Assembly (NCBI GenBank): GCA_028691595.1
Contig: JAQUZA010000089.1
Coordinates: 1-10,404, forward strand
Reading direction: 5' to 3'
From: Candidatus Rifleibacteriota bacterium
GTDB lineage: Bacteria; Muiribacteriota; Ozemobacteria; Ozemobacterales; Ozemobacteraceae
Length of the DNA: 10,404 bases
The notes beneath the pieces are model-generated. The model ran no database searches. It was not told the origin of the DNA and worked only from the letters and a program-made list of their open reading frames with translations. This document shows positions 1 through 5,493 of this stretch, piece by piece (position 1 is the first letter of the stretch; each line of letters starts with the position of its first letter). The position numbers and the translations under genes are program-made.

Positions 1-84
1 GATGTAAAGCGCATACTCATCTTCGCCAATATAGAAACCAACCGCCTGAACTTCCTGGCGGATATTGCTTTTCTTAACGGCCAT
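1..84 (-). CDS. CheW-like chemotaxis coupling protein, N-terminal fragment
   Basis: Only the first 28 codons are in the window; the gene continues past the left edge. The visible protein begins MAVKKSNIRQ and then has a hydrophobic strand pattern, VGFYIGEDEYALYI, which resembles the start of CheW domains (a beta strand followed by a G-x-E-x-Y-A-L-x-I turn). CheW proteins are cytoplasmic adaptors that link chemoreceptors to the CheA kinase. The ATG lies 8 bases before the stop of the preceding ykvA-like gene, giving an 11-base overlap and probable translational coupling in a cdd - ykvA-like - cheW-like unit. The same start could belong to a multidomain protein with a CheW domain, so the identification rests on a short stretch. 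Confidence 0.6.
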   Translation of the reverse strand, partial: MAVKKSNIRQEVQAVGFYIGEDEYALYI

Positions 85-337
85 TGCTGCCCCCTTCACC
101 CGGGCCCGACTGTTGCTTAGCCGCAGCCTGTTTGCGTTTTTCATGCACATACATGAAAAAAACCGAAATCTGCGTAATAAAAACCGCCAGATCATCGAGC
201 CAGCCGATGACCGGCAGAACATCAGGAATTACATCAACCGGAAACACGACATAAGCAAGGGTAATGACAAACAGAATAACCTGCATTGTCGGGCTTTTCA
301 GAAGGGCTTTCGGTATGGATGGACCTTTTTCTGGCAT
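74..337 (-). CDS. YkvA/DUF1232 family small membrane protein
   Basis: This small protein (87 aa from the chosen ATG) carries the DUF1232 (YkvA) core: a hydrophobic helix at residues about 19-32, the turn P-V-D-V-I-P-D at 33-39, then LPVIGWLDDLAVF at 41-53 leading into a second hydrophobic helix. The charged, Gly/Gln-rich tail (about 66-87) is probably cytoplasmic. The family's function is unknown. The frame is open to a TTG at 373, which would overlap the end of cdd by 26 bases. I prefer the ATG at 337, ten bases after the cdd stop, because it avoids the overlap and still includes the whole domain; neither start has a convincing Shine-Dalgarno site. The gene overlaps the following cheW-like start by 11 bases, so the three genes are probably co-transcribed. 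Confidence 0.82.
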   Translation of the reverse strand: MPEKGPSIPKALLKSPTMQVILFVITLAYVVFPVDVIPDVLPVIGWLDDLAVFITQISVFFMYVHEKRKQAAAKQQSGPGEGGSNGR

Positions 338-347
338 GGGTATAAGT

Positions 348-743
348 TCAATTCTCGAGATCTTCTGAGCCAAAACTCAGCGGCAGAAGCTCTTTAATGT
401 TAGTTTTTTTGACTTCGCCACGGTTATTTACGAGCAGAATTTCAACCTTGGGTGCCAGTTCAAGAATTACCTGGCGACAGGCTCCGCATGGGGCGGTAAA
501 AGCCGGGCGATCGACATAAACCGCCAGCCTGGTAAAATTCTTTTCGCCACGGGCGATGGCAGTAAACAATGCGGTGCGTTCGGCACAATTTGTGAGACCA
601 AAGCTTGCGTTTTCGATATTACAGCCCTTGATAATCTCACCGTTCTTAAGTTGCAGGGCGGCACCGACCATGAAATTCGAATAGGGGGCATAGGCCATTT
701 TGCTGGCTTCGATAGCTGCTTCAATCAATTCTTTGTCTTTCAT
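348..743 (-). CDS. cdd: Cytidine deaminase
   Basis: This is a zinc-dependent cytidine/deoxycytidine deaminase of the short homotetrameric type (131 aa, close to Bacillus Cdd). It converts cytidine to uridine in pyrimidine salvage in the cytoplasm. The substrate-binding stretch GCNIENASFG is at residues 40-49. The zinc site and catalytic glutamate are C53-A54-E55, and the P-C-G-A-C-R-Q motif at 85-91 supplies C86 and C89. All three zinc cysteines and the catalytic Glu are therefore present. The N-terminal YAPYSNFMVGAAL stretch is also typical of the family. A GAGGTG ribosome binding site sits just upstream of the ATG. It is the first gene after the rpsI terminator, so it probably has its own promoter, but none near consensus was seen in the 55 bases available. 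Confidence 0.97.
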   Translation of the reverse strand: MKDKELIEAAIEASKMAYAPYSNFMVGAALQLKNGEIIKGCNIENASFGLTNCAERTALFTAIARGEKNFTRLAVYVDRPAFTAPCGACRQVILELAPKVEILLVNNRGEVKKTNIKELLPLSFGSEDLEN

Positions 744-787
744 ACATTCACCTCATCTGTCTATTACTACCACAAAGCAGGCGCTAA

Positions 788-822
788 CTAAAGAAAAAAA
801 CACCCCTGCAGGCAGGGGTGTT
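788..822 (-). terminator. Intrinsic terminator of the truA-rplM-rpsI operon
   Basis: A perfect inverted repeat, aacacccctgc at 799-809 and gcaggggtgtt at 812-822, forms a GC-rich hairpin. On the minus strand it is followed by a run of seven T (800-794) and then CTTT. It starts 10 bases after the rpsI stop codon and ends before the cdd leader. The plus-strand side also has a short T run, but no plus-strand gene lies upstream. Confidence 0.93.
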
Positions 823-832
823 TTTGTAAAAA

Positions 833-1225
833 TCAGCGTTTTGAAAACTGTGGTTTTCTTCTTGCTTTTTTGAGACCGTATTTTTTACGTTCTTTCATGC
901 GCGGATCGCGAGTCAGGTAGCCATTTTTCTTCAACGGAGAACGAAATTCTTCGTTGAATTTAACAAGGGCGCGGGCCAGACCATGGCGCAGAGCACCAGA
1001 CTGACCAGTGCTGCCGCCGCCGGCGATATTAGCATATACGTCGAACTTGCCAAGGGTTTCAGTGGTGGCAAGTGGCTGGACAATAATTTTGCGTGTAAGA
1101 GGAATCGGGAAATAACTCTCGAAGGCTCTCTTATTGACAACGATTTTACCTTCGCCTCTGCAAATGCGGACGCGTGCGGTTGCGGATTTTCTTCTACCGG
1201 TTCCCCAGAAAAACAGTTCGGCCAT
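833..1225 (-). CDS. rpsI: 30S ribosomal protein S9
   Basis: This is ribosomal protein S9 (uS9), 130 aa, the usual length. The N-terminal GTGRRKSATARVR (residues 8-20), the central glycine-rich GGGSTGQSGALRHGLARAL (about 69-87) and the basic C-terminal tail KKARRKPQFSKR are all family signatures. In known ribosomes the C-terminal Lys-Arg reaches the P-site tRNA. The ATG is preceded by GGAAGGAGG at ideal spacing. It lies 18 bases downstream of rplM and is the last gene before the terminator, the usual L13-S9 pairing. Confidence 0.99.
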   Translation of the reverse strand: MAELFFWGTGRRKSATARVRICRGEGKIVVNKRAFESYFPIPLTRKIIVQPLATTETLGKFDVYANIAGGGSTGQSGALRHGLARALVKFNEEFRSPLKKNGYLTRDPRMKERKKYGLKKARRKPQFSKR

Positions 1226-1243
1226 GATTATTTTCCTCCTTCC

Positions 1244-1678
1244 TTACTTGGTAAGATTAACGGCTTTGGGCTGCTGAGCTGAGTGTGGATGTTCAGCTCC
1301 GCCGTATACTTTGAGTTTACCGAGATAATTTTTTCTCAGCTTGTTGCGGGGCAACATGCGCTTAACAGCAAGCCAGAGCATTTTGTCTGGAGTGTTTTCA
1401 AGCAGCTGGCCATAGGTCAGGGATTTGATGTGTCCTGTGTAACCAGTGTGCCAGTGATAAAGCTTTTCGTCGTGTTTCTTGCCGGTCAGAACGATCTTGT
1501 CGGCATTGATCACAATAACGAAGTCACCACAATCAACATTGGGGGTGTAAATAGGTCTGTGCTTACCACGAAGGCGAGCAGCAACCTGAGAAGCAAGGCG
1601 ACCAAGGGGCATATCCTTGGCATCTACCACGACCCAGTCACGGGTAAAGTCAGTCTTCTTAGCATGGAACGTCTTCAC
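1244..1678 (-). CDS. rplM: 50S ribosomal protein L13
   Basis: This is ribosomal protein L13 (uL13), 144 aa, an early-assembly protein of the large subunit that binds 23S rRNA. The family pattern is complete: W-x-V-V-D-A near residues 15-20, PLGRLAS at 24-30, the RGKHRPIYTPNVDCGDF stretch, and the C-terminal LPRNKLRKNYL followed by KLKVYGG-x-EHPH-x-x-QQP. The start is GTG at 1678, preceded by AAAGGAGG with good spacing. The gene begins 19 bases after the truA stop and is followed by rpsI, so the three are one operon. Whether any autoregulatory leader exists cannot be told, because the truA-rplM gap is too short to hold one. Confidence 0.99.
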   Translation of the reverse strand: MKTFHAKKTDFTRDWVVVDAKDMPLGRLASQVAARLRGKHRPIYTPNVDCGDFVIVINADKIVLTGKKHDEKLYHWHTGYTGHIKSLTYGQLLENTPDKMLWLAVKRMLPRNKLRKNYLGKLKVYGGAEHPHSAQQPKAVNLTK

Positions 1679-1697
1679 CGATTTTCCTCCTTTTCGG

Positions 1698-2444
1698 TTA
1701 ATACATGACTTTCATCAGATAAAGTCCGCCGGGCGGTGCAGGTGCGCCAAGCCTTCGTCTATTCTGATTACGGTACAGTTCGAGAATTTCTTCAGACTGC
1801 ATCTGGCCTGAGCCAATGAGCTGCAAAGCCTTTGCCATGTTACGTACCATGTTATGCATAAAACCGGTGCCGATTACATCAAAGGTCAATATCTCATCTT
1901 CAAGGACAACGCTGGTCTCAAGAACAGTTCTAACGGTGCTTTCATACTGATGCGGGGATTTGGCAAAAGCTGCAAAATCATGCTCACCAACCAGGAGTTC
2001 TGCCGCTGCCTGCATTCTGTCGATATCCGGCCGCTGTTCAAGCTGCCAGAAAAACCTTTCGAGAAAGGGTGATCTGGTTTTGACCAGTCGGTAAAGATAG
2101 CGATAATGCTTGCCGCGGGCCGAAAAACAAGGATGGAAGCTTTCTTCTGCTTCTTCTGCCCTGCAAATCCGTAGTGCGCCAGGTAAAGCACCGTTCATTC
2201 CGATGATTAATTTTTCAACTGGTATCGGACACTCAGTTCTAAAGAGAACCACCTGTTCAACTGCATGAACTCCGGTGTCTGTCCGACCCGCCCCGACAGC
2301 CCTGCTTTTTTCGCCAGTTATCAGCTTGAAAACTCTTTCGAGCTCGCCCTGCACCGTTGGCAGGTGCGGCTGAAACTGATAGCCGAAAAAGGCACTTCCG
2401 TCGTAGGTAACAAGCAGTTTAATGTATCTGGCAGGATTTGTCAA
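1698..2444 (-). CDS. truA: tRNA pseudouridine(38-40) synthase
   Basis: TruA makes pseudouridine at positions 38-40 of the tRNA anticodon arm. The protein is about 248 aa from the chosen start, a normal length. It begins in family style (Y-I-K-L-L-V-T-Y-D-G), has the catalytic loop GAGRTDTGVHA with the nucleophilic Asp at about residue 56, the HYRYLYR stretch in the middle, and the C-terminal FMHNMVRNM helix. The frame stays open to a GTG at 2525, but the extra 27 residues have no family counterpart, and a probable promoter lies within them. I therefore take the TTG at 2444, where the family homology begins, although no good Shine-Dalgarno site is visible. It is the first gene of the truA-rplM-rpsI operon. 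Confidence 0.93.
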   Translation of the reverse strand: MTNPARYIKLLVTYDGSAFFGYQFQPHLPTVQGELERVFKLITGEKSRAVGAGRTDTGVHAVEQVVLFRTECPIPVEKLIIGMNGALPGALRICRAEEAEESFHPCFSARGKHYRYLYRLVKTRSPFLERFFWQLEQRPDIDRMQAAAELLVGEHDFAAFAKSPHQYESTVRTVLETSVVLEDEILTFDVIGTGFMHNMVRNMAKALQLIGSGQMQSEEILELYRNQNRRRLGAPAPPGGLYLMKVMY

Positions 2445-2481
2445 GGCAAATAAACCACAATAAAAAGGATTCTGTACAGCA

Positions 2482-2517
2482 GAAAGCCATCTTAGCAGAT
2501 GAATCCATGAATGTAAA
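2482..2517 (-). promoter_or_regulatory. truA: Probable sigma70-type promoter for truA-rplM-rpsI
   Basis: On the minus strand TTTACA (2517-2512, five of six consensus bases) and TAAGAT (2494-2489, four of six) are separated by exactly 17 bases. Transcription would start near 2482, giving a leader of about 38 bases before the TTG at 2444. The promoter falls within the longest possible truA frame, which argues that the extra N-terminal residues are not translated. One arm of a 12-bp inverted repeat (2501-2512) covers most of the spacer. Confidence 0.5.
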
Positions 2518-2563
2518 CCTCTCACCGCCAGCCCCAGGGCAAACGCATTAAATTCATGGATTC
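2501..2563. repeat. Perfect 12-bp inverted repeat overlapping the truA promoter
   Basis: The arms are gaatccatgaat (2501-2512) and attcatggattc (2552-2563), a perfect 12-base match with a 39-base spacer. The left arm lies between the proposed -10 and -35 boxes of the truA promoter. It may be a two-site operator, the end of a degenerate repeat element, or chance. Confidence 0.5.
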
Positions 2564-2597
2564 CTGTTCTGCGCCCGGAATAACGGAAAGGAATTTC

Positions 2598-2704
2598 GTC
2601 ATCCCCGCGCTTGTCCCCGAAAGGGGGAAAGCGTGGATCTAAGCCTTTAGAGATAAGATTCCCGCTTCTGCGGGAATGACGGAATTACTACAGATTCAAG
2701 TTTG
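2598..2704. repeat. MITE-like intergenic hairpin repeat, copy A (long form)
   Basis: The unit runs from GTCATCCCCG to CGGGAATGAC (2598-2680), so its ends are imperfect inverted repeats, and it continues with a tail ending GATTCAAGTTTG (2704). It contains a large hairpin (about 2601-2638) and a second, perfect one, ATTCCCGC-TTCT-GCGGGAAT (2658-2677). Compared with copy B, the first hairpin is enlarged by 18 bases. Repeats with a GTCATTCCCGC core are scattered between genes in many bacterial genomes. Confidence 0.85.
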
Positions 2705-2756
2705 GCAGACCATTAGCGCTCTGTCAAAGATGAAGGCAGGAATGGGCAATAATTCT

Positions 2757-2845
2757 GTCATCCCCGTGCAAACGGGGATCTAATCCGTTAGAGATAAGAT
2801 TCCCGCTTCTGCGGGAATGACGGCATTAATACGGATTCAAGTTTG
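2757..2845. repeat. MITE-like intergenic hairpin repeat, copy B (short form)
   Basis: This second copy has the same orientation as copy A. Its core (2757-2821) has a perfect first hairpin, ATCCCCGT-GCAA-ACGGGGAT (2760-2779), with a GNRA-type loop, a spacer that shares TAGAGATAAG with copy A, and a second hairpin (2799-2818) identical to that of copy A. The tail to 2845 matches copy A except for a few substitutions and ends in the same GATTCAAGTTTG. Confidence 0.87.
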
Positions 2846-2914
2846 ATAAAGCACCAGCTAGACCGATCAATAATCGGAATTTTGCTGAGGCAGGCAATCC
2901 CCGTGCCCGAAGTT

Positions 2915-3166
2915 TTAGCGGTCAGAGCGAATTTTTACAGCTACCTGACGTTTGAGAACATCGATAATTGAAATAATTTCATCGCTTGAGCCAGACACAA
3001 GAGCGACTTCAAGGTTACGGGCAATTTCGCTGACAAGCTGCATTTCGCCCGTGGTTGCCGACTCCATGGCTCGCCCGAGTTTGTCGAGAAACTCACCAAA
3101 GCTGATATTAGCCTTTTCGAGTTCGCTGCAGGAATCCCAGACGATGTCAAGATGCTCTTTTTTCAT
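2915..3166 (-). CDS. Hypothetical 83-aa cytoplasmic protein
   Basis: I do not recognise this protein. It is short, acidic in the N-terminal two thirds and predicted by eye to be mostly helical: amphipathic stretches at about 2-20, 23-37, 40-57 and 60-76, then a basic end (VKIRSDR). There is no signal peptide, membrane segment or cysteine motif, so it is probably a small cytoplasmic, perhaps protein-binding, polypeptide. The coding case rests on an ATG start, a plausible promoter at the right distance upstream, and codon use like that of its neighbours; the Shine-Dalgarno site is weak (GGGTAA). It stands alone, divergent from the aminotransferase operon and followed by the repeat-bearing spacer. 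Confidence 0.68.
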   Translation of the reverse strand: MKKEHLDIVWDSCSELEKANISFGEFLDKLGRAMESATTGEMQLVSEIARNLEVALVSGSSDEIISIIDVLKRQVAVKIRSDR

Positions 3167-3199
3167 ATAAAGTATTACCCTCGCACTATTTTTGTTGTG

Positions 3200-3235
3200 T
3201 ACCCTAAGTATAGCAGCTTTTTGGACAGGTGCAAA
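3200..3235 (-). promoter_or_regulatory. Probable sigma70-type promoter for the 83-aa gene
   Basis: On the minus strand TTTGCA (3235-3230, four of six) and TATACT (3212-3207, five of six) are 17 bases apart. The predicted start near 3200 leaves a leader of about 34 bases before the ATG at 3166. Confidence 0.5.
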
Positions 3236-3240
3236 GAATT

Positions 3241-3276
3241 TTTACATAAGTATTTTTGCTTCATAAGAGAATATCT
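3241..3276 (+). promoter_or_regulatory. Candidate promoter for the six-gene plus-strand operon
   Basis: TTTACA (3241-3246) and TAAGAG (3264-3269) are 17 bases apart, which would start transcription near 3276, 38 bases before the ATG at 3314. The -10 box is poor. A second reading, TTGCTT (3256-3261) with TAAAAA (3279-3284), is also possible. The site is back to back with the promoter of the divergent 83-aa gene. Confidence 0.3.
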
Positions 3277-3313
3277 GGTAAAAATAGCTTGATACTTTAT
3301 TAAGGGGAATTAT

Positions 3314-4396
3314 ATGAGCAGATTGATCGCCAGTTTTATTGCCGGGCCAACAAATGTACCAGAAAAGGTTCTTGCTGCCTACAACGTTAATTATGGCTCT
3401 GCTGATCTTGATAAAGATTATCTGGCTCTGTATCTGTCTACCGAAAAAAAACTTCAAACCATTCTCGGAACCAGTAACCAGGTTTTTATGCAGACCGGCG
3501 AGGGCATGCTCGGTCTCTGGGGTGCGTTGAAGAGTTGTCTGAAGCCTGGCGACCGTGTTGTCTCTGTCTGCTCCGGGGTTTTTGGCTATGGTATTGCCGA
3601 AATGGCCAAAACGATCGGCGCTGAAGTCAGGTGCTTCGAACTTCCTTATCATGAAACCGTCGGTAACTGCAGCGAACTCGAAAAAATTATCGCCGAGTTC
3701 AAGCCGCTGATGATTACCATGGTGCACTGTGAAACTCCCTCAGGGACACTAAACCCGCTCGGAGAAGTTGCACGCATCAAAAAGTCTCATGGCGTGCCGC
3801 TGTTTTGCGTCGATACCGTTGCCAGTGCCGGTGGAATGCCGGTAGAAGCAGATAAATTTCTTATCGATCTTTGTCTGAACGGCAGCCAAAAATGCCTTTC
3901 AGCCCCGCCCGACATGACCTTTGTCGCTGTCAGCGATAAAGCCTGGGAGATCATCGATCGGGTGAATTACCAGGGCTACGATGCCTTCAAGCCTTTTAAA
4001 AACGCCACCACAGACTTCTATTTTCCAAACACCATGTACTGGCAAGGGCTCGCAGGTCTGTCGGCTGCAGCCGGTCTGATTCTTGAAGAAGGGCTTGAAC
4101 AGGTATACGACCGACATATTCAAGCACAAAGTTATTGCCTCAGTCGCATCAAACAGATGGGCCTTGAATGTTTTGCCGGCCCCACGGCCATCAAATCACC
4201 TTCTGTTACTGCCGTCAACCTGCCAGCAGGGATTTCATGGCCAGAGCTGGACCGTCGCTGCCGGGAACGCGGCCTGGCGGTGGCTGGAAGTTACGGGCCT
4301 CTTGCCGGAAAGGTGTTTCGTATCGGCCACATGGGAACCCAGGCAGATCTTAAATTGCTTGAAACCGGTCTGAACATTCTGGAATCAGTTTTGTGA
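3314..4396 (+). CDS. Class V PLP-dependent aminotransferase (alanine/serine-glyoxylate type)
   Basis: This 360-aa cytoplasmic enzyme belongs to the class V aminotransferases of fold type I, nearest in pattern to alanine-glyoxylate / serine-pyruvate aminotransferases. It opens with the A-G-P-T-N-V-P motif (10-16). The cofactor-binding features follow: a TGEGM stretch at 61-65, HCETPSGT at 138-145, the pyridine-binding Asp in C-V-D-T-V-A-S (D167), and the Schiff-base lysine in N-G-S-Q-K-C-L (K193). The C-terminal part has the usual FRIGHMG stretch near the end. The substrate cannot be read from sequence; 2-aminoethylphosphonate transaminases are a related branch. AAGGGG lies 6 bases before the ATG. 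Its TGA overlaps the GTG of the next gene by four bases (GTGA), so it heads a coupled operon with a glycan-type protein and a radical SAM enzyme. Confidence 0.9.
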   Translation: MSRLIASFIAGPTNVPEKVLAAYNVNYGSADLDKDYLALYLSTEKKLQTILGTSNQVFMQTGEGMLGLWGALKSCLKPGDRVVSVCSGVFGYGIAEMAKTIGAEVRCFELPYHETVGNCSELEKIIAEFKPLMITMVHCETPSGTLNPLGEVARIKKSHGVPLFCVDTVASAGGMPVEADKFLIDLCLNGSQKCLSAPPDMTFVAVSDKAWEIIDRVNYQGYDAFKPFKNATTDFYFPNTMYWQGLAGLSAAAGLILEEGLEQVYDRHIQAQSYCLSRIKQMGLECFAGPTAIKSPSVTAVNLPAGISWPELDRRCRERGLAVAGSYGPLAGKVFRIGHMGTQADLKLLETGLNILESVL

Positions 4397-5493
4397 AGCC
4401 GGAAACCTTGACCGTTGGTGCTTACTACTACCCTGGCTGGCATCCATGCAAAATTCGCGATGCATCTTTTCCACGTGGCTGGAGCGAGTGGCAGCTGGTT
4501 TACAACTGCAAGCCATCGTTTGCAGATCATGAGCAGCCCCGGTTGCCGTTATGGGGTCAGGAGAACGAGGCAGACCCGAAAGTATTTGCCCGAAAACTCG
4601 ATGCCGCCGCTGAATATGGTGTTGATCTCTTCGTTTTCGCCTATTACTGGTCGAGAGGCAGGCGACTTCTTGAAGGAGCTCTTAATGACGGCTTTTTAAA
4701 GAGCGCGAATCGTGGAAAGACCCGCTTTGCGCTCATGTGGGCCAATCGCATGCCCAGGAAGGTGATGCCGGTCAAAGACGCAGCCGCGAGACTTATAGAT
4801 CCGTCGCGCCTTGTTTTTACCGATCCTGCTGATTTTGTTGAGTTTATAAGCTTTGTGGCTGAAAGATACTTTATCGAACCTGATTATTACAGAGTCGATG
4901 GTGCCTGTTATCTGAGCATTTTCGATACCGCATTTTTCATCAGACAGCTTGGCCCTGAAATTGCAGCCCAGGCCATAAACACCGCTCGAATGCATCTGGC
5001 CGAAAAGGGCCTTAAACTTCATATGGCAGCCATTGACCCTATTCCTGAGCACCAGCCGTTACTGAAACAGATAGGCTTCAACAGCATAACGCACTACGTA
5101 TTTCTGCCTGACTGGAAGGGCGATTATCTTCAGGATTACAGCCAGTGTGCGGGCCAACGGCAGCAGCAATGGCAAAATTACCAGGAGACGACCGGTCTGC
5201 CATATGTTCCGTCGGTAAGCCCAGGCTGGGATGCAAACGCCCGAGCCGCCGATTATGGCACGCAGAAGCCTGGCAGATACCCATGGTCACCAATAGTCAC
5301 CGGTTGCAACCCTGCTGTTTTTGGCGATTTTCTTAGAAAAGCAGCTGTTTTTGCCCGATCAAAATCTACCTTCCCCCACCCTGCCGTCATGATTTCGTCA
5401 TGGAATGAATGGAGCTAAGGGCACCACCTTGAACCTGATCAAAAATATGGGTTTGGCTGGCTCGAACAAGTCAGAAAAGTGAAAGAAGCATAA
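4393..5493 (+). pseudogene. WbsX/GH99-like glycan protein interrupted by a premature stop
   Basis: The intact frame gives 341 aa from a GTG that overlaps the previous stop. It resembles the WbsX family (glycoside hydrolase 99-like; often called glycosyltransferase WbsX) found in surface-polysaccharide loci: AYYYPGWH at 10-17, GWSEWQLV at 29-36, QPRLPLWGQ, then a YGVDLFVFAYYW strand, and the C-terminal motif SWNEWS. The family continues this motif with E-G-x-x-L-E-P. Here the Glu codon is TAA (5416-5418), yet the next 24 codons keep the family pattern (GHHLEPDQKYGFGWLE and on) and end in TAA at 5491-5493, which overlaps the ATG of the next gene. I infer a single GAA-to-TAA change. The 341-aa product might retain some function, or the stop may be a sequencing error. 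No signal peptide is visible. Confidence 0.85.

Larger units (their letters stand above)
2525..2914. other. Gene-free spacer between truA and the 83-aa orphan gene
   Basis: About 390 bases contain no credible coding frame. The content is the right arm of the 12-bp inverted repeat, two copies of a hairpin-rich intergenic repeat (2598-2704 and 2757-2845), and a small 5-bp hairpin, ccgat/atcgg (2864-2878), that lacks a T run on the minus strand. No clear terminator is visible for the minus-strand gene ending at 2915. Confidence 0.8.

Noticed and set aside
2412..2444. TTGACA with TAAACT 17 bases later on the minus strand, as a promoter
   Set aside because: It matches the hexamers but lies inside the conserved start of truA and would exclude the family's first strand from the product; probably chance.
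2598..2845. The two repeats as a CRISPR array
   Set aside because: There are only two copies of unequal length, each with two hairpins, no regular spacer and no cas gene.
2864..2878. Small hairpin ccgat/atcgg as a terminator for the 83-aa gene
   Set aside because: The stem is only five pairs and lacks a T run on the minus strand.
3242..3727. A 161-codon minus-strand open frame opposite the start of the aminotransferase gene
   Set aside because: It lies across the operon leader and a well-supported enzyme gene, with no family pattern of its own.
5416..5418. TAA read as an amino acid throughout this organism
   Set aside because: TAA is used as the normal stop for truA, the secreted protein gene and the end of the WbsX frame itself, so a general reassignment is not supported.
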